Assembly (NCBI RefSeq): GCF_014596915.1
Contig: NZ_JACVWU010000007.1
Span: forward strand, 243,456-307,455
Origin: Streptomyces sp. TRM68416
GTDB lineage: Bacteria > Actinomycetota > Actinomycetes > Streptomycetales > Streptomycetaceae
Direction: 5' to 3'
DNA length: 64,000 nucleotides
The position numbers were made by a program, and so were the translations under genes. The notes under the pieces were generated by a model. That model was not told the DNA's origin. It saw nothing but the letters and a program-made list of their open reading frames with translations, and made no database searches. This document shows, one piece after another, positions 17,348-25,434 of the stretch; positions within the stretch are counted from its first letter, which is position 1; each line of letters starts with the position of its first letter.

Positions 17348-17791
17348 TCAGGCCGACAGGGTCGCCAGCTCCCTGTTGGCCCGCTCGGTGACCAGGCTCA
17401 GCACGCGCCCCGCCGCCGCCAGGTCCTCCGCCGGGATGCCGCCCCAGATGCGGGCGGATATCTCCTTCTGCTCGGAGCCGGTCCGGGCGAACAGCTCCCG
17501 CCCCGAGTCCGTGACGCGGAGCCGGGACGCCTCGGCCGCGATCAGTCCCCCGGCGAGCAGCTCCTCGACCACGGCGTCGGCCTCCGCCGCTTCGGCCTTG
17601 AGGGAGTCGACGACGTATCCGACGACTTCGCCGCGCTCGACGGGGGTCTCGGCCGTGGCGACGGCTCTGAGGGCGATCATCTGCTGGAACGTGGTGCCGT
17701 ACCGGGCCAGGACGGTCTCCAGGACGCCACGGGCGGCGTAGTGCGCCAGGCCGAGAGCGCGCGCGTCGGCGCTGGGGGCGGTGGTGGTCAT
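17348..17791 (-). CDS. MarR-like winged-helix regulator
   Basis: A 147-residue protein with a divergent MarR fold: FQQMIALRAVATAETPVERG, EVVGYVVDSLKAEAAEADAVVEEL (recognition region) and LRVTDSGRELFAR (wing). It starts at 17791, inside the end of the upstream MarR gene (ATGA overlap, 17788-17791), so the two are translationally coupled. Pairs of MarR proteins made together may heterodimerise or act in sequence; that is inference. No ligand is evident. Confidence 0.82.
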   Translation of the reverse strand: MTTTAPSADARALGLAHYAARGVLETVLARYGTTFQQMIALRAVATAETPVERGEVVGYVVDSLKAEAAEADAVVEELLAGGLIAAEASRLRVTDSGRELFARTGSEQKEISARIWGGIPAEDLAAAGRVLSLVTERANRELATLSA

Positions 17792-18279
17792 GAGGGCTCC
17801 TTCTTGGTGTCGCTGTCGTCGCCGAACGGATCAAGAGGTGCGTCGAGCAGGGCAGCCAGATCTCGCCCGAACTCCCGTGTCCGGTCGCTGTCGAGACCGC
17901 CGAGCGGCTGCAGCAGCTGGTCCAGGAGCCCCTGGACGACCCCGATGGCCTGCCCGGTCGTCTCGCGGCCCCGGTCCGTGAGCGCGAGCTGCACGGCGCG
18001 CGGGTCGCGCGGGTCCCGGGTGCGTTCGAGGAGGCCGGAGGCTTCGAGGGCGCGGGCTAGCTTGGAGACGTACAGCGGTTCGAGGCCGGTGTGGTCGGCG
18101 AGGCGCCGCTGGCTGGGGCGCTCGCCGGCCCGCTGCATGCCGTACAGCGAGGCGACCAGCGCGTACTGCGCGTGGGTGAGGCCCAGCGGGGCCACGGCAC
18201 GGTCGACCGCGACCCGCCACTTCGTGGACAGGCGCCACACCAGGAAGCCGGGTGAGGCCTGCTCCGTTCCCTTGCTCAT
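17788..18279 (-). CDS. MarR-family transcriptional regulator
   Basis: A 163-residue MarR regulator: LGLTHAQYALVASLYGMQRA, then RRLADHTGLEPLYVSKLARALEASGLL as the DNA-reading helix and RDPRDPRAVQLALTDRG as the wing. The ATG at 18279 is clear. It is divergent from a pirin gene at 18391; the 111-bp gap contains a perfect 15-bp tandem repeat (18290-18319) just upstream of its start, the probable operator. The likely regulon is itself, the coupled MarR-like gene and possibly pirin. Confidence 0.92.
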   Translation of the reverse strand: MSKGTEQASPGFLVWRLSTKWRVAVDRAVAPLGLTHAQYALVASLYGMQRAGERPSQRRLADHTGLEPLYVSKLARALEASGLLERTRDPRDPRAVQLALTDRGRETTGQAIGVVQGLLDQLLQPLGGLDSDRTREFGRDLAALLDAPLDPFGDDSDTKKEPS

Positions 18280-18289
18280 GACGGATACA

Positions 18290-18319
18290 GTACATGGCTA
18301 CTATGTACATGGCTACTAT
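18290..18319. promoter_or_regulatory. Perfect 15-bp tandem repeat, candidate MarR operator
   Basis: GTACATGGCTACTAT occurs twice without a spacer (18290-18304 and 18305-18319), immediately upstream of the MarR start codon and facing the pirin promoter. The junction contains the dyad ATGTACAT. Regulatory function is inferred from position. Confidence 0.6.
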
Positions 18320-18390
18320 TTTCGGGTGCGGGCCCGACCTCGCCCGGAGTTGGCCTGACGGACGGGCGTCCAAGGGCTAGGTTGGGCGCC

Positions 18391-19356
18391 ATGAGCAATC
18401 TTGATCGCGAGGCGGTGCCCGCGGTGTGCGGCGGCCGTGGCTTCGTGGTGGCGGAGCCCGTACGCGAACTCCTCAGCCCTCGCCGGGTCAAGCTCGGCGA
18501 GTCCTCCGAAGTGCGCCGCCTGCTGCCCAACCTGGGCCGGCGCATGGTGGGTGCCTGGTGCTTCGTCGATCACTACGGCCCCGACGACATCGCCGACGAG
18601 CCCGGCATGCAGGTGCCGCCGCACCCGCACATGGGCCTGCAGACGGTGAGCTGGCTGCACGAGGGCGAGGTGCTGCACCGCGACTCCACCGGCAGCCTGC
18701 AGACGATCCGCCCGCGCGAGCTGGGCCTGATGACCTCCGGCCGGGCGATCAGCCACTCCGAGGAGAGCCCCCGCTCGCACGCCCGCTTCCTGCACGGCGC
18801 CCAGCTCTGGGTCGCCCTCCCGGACGGCCACCGCCACACCGACCCGCACTTCGAGCACCACGCCGACCTGCCGACGGTCACGGCACCCGGACTGACCGCC
18901 ACGCTGATCCTCGGCGACATGGACGGCGCCACCTCGCCCGGAACGACGTACACCCCCATCGTCGGCGCCGACCTGACCCTCGCCCGCGGGGCCGACGTAC
19001 GCCTCCCGCTGGAACCCGACTTCGAGTACGCCGTGCTGTCCATGTCCGGCGAGTCCCATGTCGACGGCGTCCCCGTCCTCCCCGGCTCCATGCTCTACCT
19101 CGGCTGCGGCCGCACCGAACTCCCCCTGCGCGCCGACTCCGACGCAAGCCTGATGCTCCTGGGCGGCGAGCCGTTCGAGGAAGAGCTGATCATGTTCTGG
19201 AACTGGATCGGGCGCTCCCAGGAAGAGATCGTCCAGGCCCGCACGGACTGGATGGAAGGCACACGCTTCGGCGAGGTGAAGGGGTACGACGGGGCGCCAC
19301 TGCCCGCACCGGAGTTGCCGCCGGTGCCGTTGAAGCCGCGGGGAAGAGTGCGCTGA
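18391..19356 (+). CDS. Pirin family protein
   Basis: A 321-residue bicupin of the pirin family. The N-terminal cupin has the metal site MQVPPHPHMGLQTVSWLHEGE with the later His/Glu pair in AISHSEESPRSHARFLHGAQ. The C-terminal cupin ends with GGEPFEEELIMFWNWIGRS, a pirin signature. Bacterial pirins act as quercetin-2,3-dioxygenases or modulate enzymes such as pyruvate dehydrogenase; which applies here is not visible. The ATG at 18391 matches the family start. It is divergent from the MarR pair. Confidence 0.92.
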   Translation: MSNLDREAVPAVCGGRGFVVAEPVRELLSPRRVKLGESSEVRRLLPNLGRRMVGAWCFVDHYGPDDIADEPGMQVPPHPHMGLQTVSWLHEGEVLHRDSTGSLQTIRPRELGLMTSGRAISHSEESPRSHARFLHGAQLWVALPDGHRHTDPHFEHHADLPTVTAPGLTATLILGDMDGATSPGTTYTPIVGADLTLARGADVRLPLEPDFEYAVLSMSGESHVDGVPVLPGSMLYLGCGRTELPLRADSDASLMLLGGEPFEEELIMFWNWIGRSQEEIVQARTDWMEGTRFGEVKGYDGAPLPAPELPPVPLKPRGRVR

Positions 19357-19379
19357 CCTGCTGAAACACATCAGCGTTG

Positions 19380-19475
19380 GCGGCCGCGAGGCGGAAGGCG
19401 GCCACGCTGCAGCGGATCTTCGCCCTGGTGCTGCCGGCGGTCGCGGCCTTCATGCTGATCGACGCAGTGCTGTGA
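19380..19475 (+). pseudogene. Possible C-terminal remnant of a TauE/SafE-type membrane permease
   Basis: Between pirin and the CsoR-family gene, one frame ends ATLQRIFALVLPAVAAFMLI, then DAVL and a stop at 19473-19475. It is a single hydrophobic helix resembling the last membrane segment of sulfite exporter TauE/SafE proteins. An in-frame TGA at 19362-19364 blocks extension upstream, so only about 36 codons remain. It could be the scar of a deleted permease at the edge of the sulfur island, or chance. Low confidence. Confidence 0.3.
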
Positions 19476-19493
19476 CGGCCGCGGCGGGCAGTG

Positions 19494-19844
<351 letters not shown>

Positions 19845-19942
19845 TCAAGGATCACATCTGTCATGACCGGCACCCCCGCGCGCGGCTGCACGAGCTGACC
19901 GTCATCGATGTGCGCACACCCGCCGCGGGTTGGCCCGAGCCC

Positions 19943-20314
19943 TCAGTTCGCTTCCGCCGAGCCCGCGGCGGTCTTCTGCCGCACCTCCTCCATGTCGACG
20001 GCCCGGATCTTCCCGATGAGCTCCTCCAGTGCCTGCGGCGGCAGCGCGCCCGGCTGCGCGTACAGGACGGTCCGCTCGCGGACGGCCATCAGCGTGGGGA
20101 TGGACGAGATCCGAAAGGCTCCCGCCAGTTCGGGCTGTGCCTCGGTGTCGACCTTGCCGAAGACGATGTCCGGGTGGCGCTCGGACGCCTTCTCGTACAC
20201 GGGGCCGAACATCCGGCACGGTCCGCACCAGGCGGCCCAGAAGTCGATCAGCAGGATGTCGGAGCCGGTGACGGTCTCCTCGAAGTTGTCCTTGGTCAGT
20301 TCGACGGTCGGCAT
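19943..20314 (-). CDS. trxA: Thioredoxin of the sulfur island
   Basis: A 123-residue thioredoxin with DILLIDFWAAWCGPCRMFGP (active site WCGPC) and the cis-Pro loop SSIPTLMAV. It is a close paralogue of the thioredoxin at 13158-13556; the two differ mainly at the C-terminus. The ATG at 20314 is preceded by GAAGAGGGA, and a TACCCGGTGGGGTA operator lies 22 bp upstream. In persulfide metabolism thioredoxin reduces protein persulfides and releases sulfide from sulfurtransferases, which fits regulation by the neighbouring CstR-like repressor. Confidence 0.94.
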   Translation of the reverse strand: MPTVELTKDNFEETVTGSDILLIDFWAAWCGPCRMFGPVYEKASERHPDIVFGKVDTEAQPELAGAFRISSIPTLMAVRERTVLYAQPGALPPQALEELIGKIRAVDMEEVRQKTAAGSAEAN

Positions 20315-20335
20315 GGGCTTCCCTCTTCTCTCATA

Positions 20336-20349
20336 TACCCGGTGGGGTA
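20336..20349. promoter_or_regulatory. CstR-type operator 2 (thioredoxin)
   Basis: TACCCGGTGGGGTA with flanking A and T (dyad 20335-20350) lies 22 bp upstream of the thioredoxin start. Both outer half-sites match the family. Confidence 0.72.
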
Positions 20350-20365
20350 TGTCTGTCTGCCCGGT

Positions 20366-22060
20366 TCAACCGACACCGGTGCGGTTTTGTTCCAGGCAGA
20401 CGGGCGGCAGCGGGAACCAGCGCATGCGCTCGAAGTCGGCCGGCAATCCGGTGGGGCCGTCGTCCAGGTGGTCGGGACCGGCCGCCAGCACCGCACGGGC
20501 ACGGGCGAGTTGGCCGGCCAGTGCCGCCTCGCCCAGCCGGCGGTGTCGGACGGCCGGGGCGGTGATCCGGCCGTCGGTGCCGAAGCGCACGTCGGTCAGA
20601 CGCAGCGGGGGTTGGGCGGGGCCGCTGTGGTGGCGCCACTGTCCGCTGTGCGCATCGAAGCGGTACTCGGGAAGCAGCCGGTGGCCGTGCGTGGCGATCA
20701 GTTCGACGGCGTCGATGAGGTAGTCGCGGACGGTGTCGCTGATGAAGTAGTTGAAGTTCACCCGGGCCCAGCCGGGTTTGATGCCGTCGCAGCCGTGGAC
20801 GACCTCGTCGAGCAGGGCATGGGAGGTGGGGGAGTCGATCGCGAGCAGGCGGTGGCCGTAGGGGCCCGCGCAGGAGCAGCCGCCGCGGGCCTGGATGCCG
20901 AACAGGTCGTTGAGCAGGGCGACGACGTAGTGGTGATGCAGGTAGGCGTGCTCGCCGTGGCGGATGCGGAACGAGACGATGGACAGGCGGCGGGCGTGGT
21001 GGTTGCCGAGGATCTCGATGCCGGGGTTGCTCTCCCAGGCCGCGAGGGCGCGGCGCCAGTGGCGCTCCTCGGCGGCCTGGATGGTGTCGGTGCCGACCGC
21101 CTGCTTGAGGGCGAGGACGAGCCCGGCCCGGACGGACTCGACGATCGCCGGGGTGCCGCCCTCCTCGCGGGCCACCGGGTCGTCGAGATAGCGGTGGCCG
21201 AGCGGATCGACGAAGGCGACCGTGCCGCCGCCGGGCGCGGTGGGCACCGGGTTGCGCACCAGTGCGCGCCGCACCACGAGCACGCCGGGGGTCTGCGGGC
21301 CGCCGACGAACTTGTGCGGGGACAGGAACAGCGCGTCTTTGTGGTCCACGGCGCCCGGAGCGCTCTCGGCCATCCTGATCGGGACGTACGGTGCCGCCGC
21401 GGCGTAGTCCCAGAAGGACAGGGCGCCGTGGGCGTGCAGCAGATGCGCGACCCGGTCGGTGTCGGTGAGGATGCCGGTGACGTTGGACGCGGCGGAGAAG
21501 CTGCCGATGAGCAGCGGGCGCCCGGCGTACCGTCGCAGTTCCGCCTCGAGCCGGGCAAGGTCGATGTGGCCGTCCGGGTCCTCGTCGATGACCACGACGT
21601 CGGCGACCGATTCACGCCAGGGCAGCTCGTTGGAGTGGTGTTCGTAGGGGCCCACGAACACCACCGGCCGCTCGGCCGGTGGTGGCCGGTCCGGGCGGCG
21701 CAGCTCCAGGATGCCGACCAGCTTGTTCACCGCGGCGGTGGCACCGGAGCCGCAGAAGATCACCAGGTCGTCCTCGGTGCCGCCGACCGCGTCGCGGATG
21801 ATTCGGCGGGCGTCCTCGCGCAGCCGGGTGGTCTGCAGCCCGGTGCTGGAGCTCTCCGTGTGCGTGTTGCCGTAGCGCGGCAGCACCTGCTCGCGGACGA
21901 AGTCCTCGACGAAGTCCAGTGCGCGGCCGGACGCGGTGTAGTCGGCGTAGACGATCCGCATCGGGCCGTAGGGACCGTCCAGCACCTCGTCGTCGCCGAT
22001 CAGACCGCCGCGAATGCGTTCCAGCAGCGCCGACGCGGCCGGCGGGGAGGCCGTACTCAT
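20366..22060 (-). CDS. Class V aminotransferase-fold PLP enzyme (cysteine desulfurase/selenocysteine lyase-like)
   Basis: A 564-residue class V PLP protein. Visible landmarks are the N-terminal YADYTASGRALDFVEDFV, the pocket region NTHTESSSTGLQTTRLREDA, the PLP lysine in FLSPHKFVGGPQTPG and a cysteine-bearing loop RGGCSCAGPYGHRLL, where SufS/NifS enzymes carry the catalytic Cys. The C-terminus extends about 130 residues beyond SufS. These suggest a cysteine desulfurase or related C-S lyase acting on cysteine, cystine or a persulfide. It begins at 22060 with a 4-bp ATGA overlap with the OsmC gene, so the two are co-translated under operator 3. The substrate assignment is inference. Confidence 0.85.
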   Translation of the reverse strand: MSTASPPAASALLERIRGGLIGDDEVLDGPYGPMRIVYADYTASGRALDFVEDFVREQVLPRYGNTHTESSSTGLQTTRLREDARRIIRDAVGGTEDDLVIFCGSGATAAVNKLVGILELRRPDRPPPAERPVVFVGPYEHHSNELPWRESVADVVVIDEDPDGHIDLARLEAELRRYAGRPLLIGSFSAASNVTGILTDTDRVAHLLHAHGALSFWDYAAAAPYVPIRMAESAPGAVDHKDALFLSPHKFVGGPQTPGVLVVRRALVRNPVPTAPGGGTVAFVDPLGHRYLDDPVAREEGGTPAIVESVRAGLVLALKQAVGTDTIQAAEERHWRRALAAWESNPGIEILGNHHARRLSIVSFRIRHGEHAYLHHHYVVALLNDLFGIQARGGCSCAGPYGHRLLAIDSPTSHALLDEVVHGCDGIKPGWARVNFNYFISDTVRDYLIDAVELIATHGHRLLPEYRFDAHSGQWRHHSGPAQPPLRLTDVRFGTDGRITAPAVRHRRLGEAALAGQLARARAVLAAGPDHLDDGPTGLPADFERMRWFPLPPVCLEQNRTGVG

Positions 22061-22509
22061 GGCTCCAGCTCGATGTCGATCTCGGGCGGCTGGTGGAGGG
22101 TGTTGTGGACCGTGCAGTGCGAGGCCACGGCCAGCAGGCCCGCGCGGCGCTGCTCGGGCAGCTCCGGCGGAGGAATGATCACAAGGCGCAGGGAGGCGAC
22201 ACGCGCCGGGCGGTCGGTGGCCATGACGAACTCCGTACGGACGCGCAGGCCGGCGCGGGGCAGACCGTGCCGGTGCAGGTAACGGCCCGCGTAGAACGCC
22301 ACGCAGGTGGCCAGCGACGCCGCGAACAGCTCGGTGGGGGTGGGCGCGGTGTCCGTGCCGCCCGCCTCGGCGGGCTGGTCGACGCGGAGGCGGTGCTCGC
22401 GGACATCCACCGTGTAGGCGTCCCGGTCGACGTGGACGACCTCGAGGCGGTGCACGTCCAGGGGGTGCGGGGGGTTCGTGCCGAGGGTCTGCGGGGTGCT
22501 GCCGGTCAT
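22057..22509 (-). CDS. OsmC family protein
   Basis: A 150-residue OsmC/Ohr-fold protein. It has the first catalytic cysteine with its helix (TPTELFAASLATCVAFYAGR) and the second in LLAVASHCTVHNTL, as in thiol-dependent peroxidases of this family. OsmC proteins reduce organic hydroperoxides and, in several bacteria, organic or inorganic persulfides. The genomic setting, under a CstR-type operator (22638-22651) and coupled to a C-S lyase-like enzyme, favours persulfide handling. The ATG at 22509 has GAGAAGGG upstream. Confidence 0.9.
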   Translation of the reverse strand: MTGSTPQTLGTNPPHPLDVHRLEVVHVDRDAYTVDVREHRLRVDQPAEAGGTDTAPTPTELFAASLATCVAFYAGRYLHRHGLPRAGLRVRTEFVMATDRPARVASLRLVIIPPPELPEQRRAGLLAVASHCTVHNTLHQPPEIDIELEP

Positions 22510-22637
22510 GGCCGAGCCCTTCTCGTTGGTGTCGGCTGCTCCGGATTCCAGTCGACCGCTGGATGCGGGGGCGGGGTGAGGGGCCGACGGGGTGCGGCGG
22601 GGGCCGCTCGGCCCTCGTGCCTGGCCTCGCGGCCGTA

Positions 22638-22651
22638 TACCCTGCTGGGTA
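22638..22651. promoter_or_regulatory. CstR-type operator 3 (osmC-PLP operon)
   Basis: TACCCTGCTGGGTA, extended to a 16-bp dyad 22637-22652 (ATACCC...GGGTAT), lies about 130 bp upstream of the OsmC start in the divergent promoter region. Confidence 0.72.
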
Positions 22652-22713
22652 TTTTATCAGGGCGTTCACGGCGGGCACATGAGTCATGAGGCCAGTGGGC
22701 CCGGCCGAAGACA

Positions 22714-22727
22714 TACCCGGGTGGGTA
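22714..22727. promoter_or_regulatory. CstR-type operator 4 (SQR-tusE-dsrE operon)
   Basis: TACCCGGGTGGGTA lies 58 bp upstream of the SQR start at 22786 and 62 bp from operator 3, so each divergent promoter has its own site. Confidence 0.72.
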
Positions 22728-22785
22728 CTCGGCCGGGGACCAGCGGCCCATGCCTCGCCCCCACTTCCCGCATGACAGTGGAGGC

Positions 22786-24027
22786 ATGGGCAAACACATC
22801 GTGATCCTCGGAAGCGGCACCGCCGGCACCCTGACGGCCAACCGCCTGCAACGCACGTACGACGAGCGGGATTTCCGGATCACGGTCGTCGACCGGGACG
22901 ACGACCACATCTACCAGCCCGGACTGCTGTTCGTCCCCTTCGGGCTGGCCCAGCCGCATCACCTCGTCCGCTCCCGTCCGCGGCAGCTGAACACCGCCGT
23001 CGACTACAAGCAGGCCCGCATCGAGCGGGTCGACCTGGACGCGCGGACAGTGCACCTGGCCGACGGCATCCGGCTCTCCTACGACGTCCTCGTGGTCGCC
23101 ACCGGAGCCCGGCTGTTGCCGGAGGAGACCGAGGGCCTGACCGGGCCCGGCTGGGGCGAGAAGGTCTTCACCTTCTACGACCTGCCCGGCGCCGTCGGTC
23201 TGCACCATGCCCTGGAGCGCTTCGACGGCGGCCGGATCGTGATTGACGTGGCCGACCTGCCCCTCAAATGCCCGGTCGCACCACTGGAGTTCGCGTTCCT
23301 CGCCGACTGGTACTTCCAGCGACTCGGCATCCGTGACCGGGTGGAGCTGACGTACGCCACGCCGCTCGACGGCGCGTTCACCAAGCCGGTCGCCGCGAAG
23401 GCGCTGGGCGGGCTGCTGAAGGAGAAGGGCATCGAGCTGGTCACCGAGTTCACGCTCGGCGAGGTCGACGGCCCGGGCGGCCGGCTCGTGTCGTACGACG
23501 AACGGGAGGTGCCCTTCGACCTGGCGGTCGTCGTCCCACTGCACGGCGGTGCCGAGTACATCGGACGCTCCGAGGGACTGGGCGACGAGCTGGACTTCGT
23601 GCCGGTCGACCCTCACACCCTCCAACACCCCGACCACCCCGAGGTGTTCGCGATCGGTGACGCCGCGGGCCTGCCGGCCTCCAAGGCCGGGTCGGTGGCC
23701 CACTTCGAGGGCGAGGTACTGGTGCACAACATCGGCCGGTTCCTTGCCGGACAGCCGCTGGACGCCTCCTTCGACGGGCACGCCAACTGTTTCGTCGAGA
23801 CGGGCTTCCACAAGGCCCTGCTCATCGACTTCAACTACGACACCGAACCGCTGCCCGGCCACTTCCCGGCCGCCGTCGGCCTGCCGCTGCTGAAGGAGTC
23901 GCACGCCAACCACCTCGGCAAGCTCGCCTTCGAGTGGCTGTACTGGCACAGCCTGCTGCCCGGCCGGGAGCTGCCCGGCATCGGCTCGGCCATGCCCGAG
24001 CACGGCAAGCACCACACCCACGCCTGA
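22786..24027 (+). CDS. Sulfide:quinone oxidoreductase-like flavoprotein (first copy)
   Basis: A 413-residue membrane-peripheral flavoprotein. It has an N-terminal FAD motif HIVILGSGTAGTLTANRLQR, a DDHIYQPGLLFVPFGL segment typical of SQR, the redox cysteine region DLPLKCPVAPLEFAFLADWY (C162) and a C-terminal FAD motif FAIGDAAGLPASKAGSVAHF. The C-terminal amphipathic part (LGKLAFEWLYWHSLLPGREL) would bind the membrane. SQRs oxidise sulfide to polysulfide or persulfide and reduce menaquinone. The ATG at 22786 was chosen over one at 22750, which lies in the leader. It is followed at 17-bp and 30-bp spacing by TusE-like and DsrE-like sulfur carriers, an obvious operon under operator 4. Confidence 0.87.
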   Translation: MGKHIVILGSGTAGTLTANRLQRTYDERDFRITVVDRDDDHIYQPGLLFVPFGLAQPHHLVRSRPRQLNTAVDYKQARIERVDLDARTVHLADGIRLSYDVLVVATGARLLPEETEGLTGPGWGEKVFTFYDLPGAVGLHHALERFDGGRIVIDVADLPLKCPVAPLEFAFLADWYFQRLGIRDRVELTYATPLDGAFTKPVAAKALGGLLKEKGIELVTEFTLGEVDGPGGRLVSYDEREVPFDLAVVVPLHGGAEYIGRSEGLGDELDFVPVDPHTLQHPDHPEVFAIGDAAGLPASKAGSVAHFEGEVLVHNIGRFLAGQPLDASFDGHANCFVETGFHKALLIDFNYDTEPLPGHFPAAVGLPLLKESHANHLGKLAFEWLYWHSLLPGRELPGIGSAMPEHGKHHTHA

Positions 24028-24044
24028 ACCGAAGGAGTACCGCC

Positions 24045-24362
24045 ATGCCCACCGCCACCTACGACGGCACCCCCGTCCCGGTCGACGAGGAAGGCTTCTT
24101 CACCGAGCCCGACCGGTGGACCGAGCCCATGGCCGAACAGATCGCCAAGGAACTCGACATCGACACCTTGACCGACCGGCACTGGATCGTCATCCACTTC
24201 ATGCGCGACCAGTACGCGGCCAAGGGCACCGGTCCCACCGTGCGGGTCCTCGGCAAGACCTCCGGCGTCGGCGTCAAGGAGCTCTACCAGCTCTTCCCCA
24301 AGGGCCCGGCGAAGACCGCCGCGAAGATCGCCGGCATCCCCAAGCCCCGCGGCTGCATCTGA
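24045..24362 (+). CDS. TusE/DsrC-family sulfur relay protein
   Basis: A 105-residue DsrC-fold protein with GFFTEPDRWTEPMAEQIAKE, LTDRHWIVIHFMRDQY and the C-terminal arm KIAGIPKPRGCI. The penultimate cysteine (CysA, C104) that carries sulfane sulfur is present. The second arm cysteine of true DsrC (11 residues earlier) is alanine, so this belongs to the single-cysteine TusE-like group. It would accept persulfide sulfur from the SQR or DsrE partner. A GAAGGAG ribosome binding site precedes the ATG at 24045. Members of this family are unusual in actinobacteria compared with sulfur-oxidising proteobacteria. Confidence 0.92.
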   Translation: MPTATYDGTPVPVDEEGFFTEPDRWTEPMAEQIAKELDIDTLTDRHWIVIHFMRDQYAAKGTGPTVRVLGKTSGVGVKELYQLFPKGPAKTAAKIAGIPKPRGCI

Positions 24363-24392
24363 TACGCCTGACACGAAGGAGTGCGTGCCGTC

Positions 24393-24866
24393 ATGGCCGA
24401 CACCGCAACGATCGAGAAGGTCTCGATCATCGTCTCCAAGGGATCCCTGGAAGGGATCTACCCGGCCCTGATCATGGCCAACGGCGCCCGCGCCGAGGGC
24501 ATCGAGGCCGATCTGTTCTTCACCTTCTTCGGTCTGGACGCGATCACGAAGAAGCGCTGGGAGCACATCAAGCTCGCGACCGTGGGCAACCCCGGCCTGC
24601 ACCTGCCGACCCTGCTGGGCGGCATGCCGGGCGTGCCCGACCTCGTCACCCGCTACATGGAACGCAAGATGGACAAGCTCGACATCCCGCCGATCCCGGA
24701 GTTCATCGAGATGATCGCCGACACCGGCGCCGGCATCTACGCGTGCAAGGCGTCCGTCGACCTCTTCGAACTCGACAAGGACGACCTCGTCGAGCAGGTC
24801 CAGGGCATCATCACCGTCGGCGAGTTCTACGAGTACGCGGCCGGCGGCCAGATCATCTACACCTGA
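24393..24866 (+). CDS. DsrE/DsrF/DrsH-like (DsrE2-type) sulfur carrier
   Basis: A 157-residue DsrE-fold protein with VSIIVSKGSLEGIYPALIMA, a hydrophobic LFFTFFGLDAIT segment and the sulfur-carrying cysteine in TGAGIYACKASVDLFEL. DsrE-like proteins move sulfane sulfur between rhodaneses, TusA/TusE and target enzymes. The ATG at 24393 is preceded by GAAGGA; the gene ends the SQR-TusE-DsrE operon. Downstream (24867-25434) is a decayed region. Confidence 0.9.
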   Translation: MADTATIEKVSIIVSKGSLEGIYPALIMANGARAEGIEADLFFTFFGLDAITKKRWEHIKLATVGNPGLHLPTLLGGMPGVPDLVTRYMERKMDKLDIPPIPEFIEMIADTGAGIYACKASVDLFELDKDDLVEQVQGIITVGEFYEYAAGGQIIYT

Positions 24867-25089
24867 GACGGCCGGCAGCACAGATGCCGGGCGCGGCCTG
24901 CCGGGCGGGATGCGGCGCGTGCCGGCGGTGGTCCGGGCGACCTGCGCACGTGCGGCCGGGCGAACTCGCCTGCGCCCCACGGGAACTGGGCGTCGAGCGC
25001 GTGGAACTGGCCGGTCGCCCGGACGGCGCTCTCGACAACGTCCCCGTGCCCCGGTTCGCTGGATCGTCCCCGGCGAGCAGATACGGACA

Positions 25090-25416
25090 GGGGCAGCGCG
25101 GGCGTCCGCGAAGCACGCGAACGCCTCCGTCGTCGCCGTCGTCAGTGTTCCGGGCGGGATGCCCGGGAACCGGCGGATGAGCCGCGCCCGGGCGTCCTCG
25201 CGGGCGCGCTGCTCCGCTGCTGGTGTCGGTGGGCCGCCCCGTCGGGCGTCGGGGCAGTGGCTGCCCGGCCGGCCGACCCAGTCGGTGAGCCAGCTGAGTG
25301 ACGACGTCCCTGCGGTCGTGCTCCGCCTCGATCATGGCGATGACCGCGGCCAGTTGTCCCTGGGCCCGCCGCAGCCGAAGGAGCGCCTCGGCCCACGAGC
25401 CCGTCTTCTCGTCCAT
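25090..25416 (-). pseudogene. Truncated second CsoR-family gene, followed by a possible three-helix-bundle protein remnant
   Basis: The start at 25416 encodes [20 protein letters not shown] and RRDVVTQLA, a clear CsoR-family N-terminus, but homology stops at about 25290, after some 43 residues, before the ligand region. The cysteine of the DCEDV motif is also replaced. Further on, another frame (25217 to about 25090) reads ARLIRRFPGIPPGTLTTATT and resembles a small Streptomyces three-helix-bundle dimerisation protein. The 568-bp gap 24867-25434 therefore looks like an eroded region with at least one broken gene. An open frame to 24853 exists but its later composition is not protein-like. Confidence 0.6.
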
Positions 25417-25434
25417 GGCTCTCACCTCCTGTCC

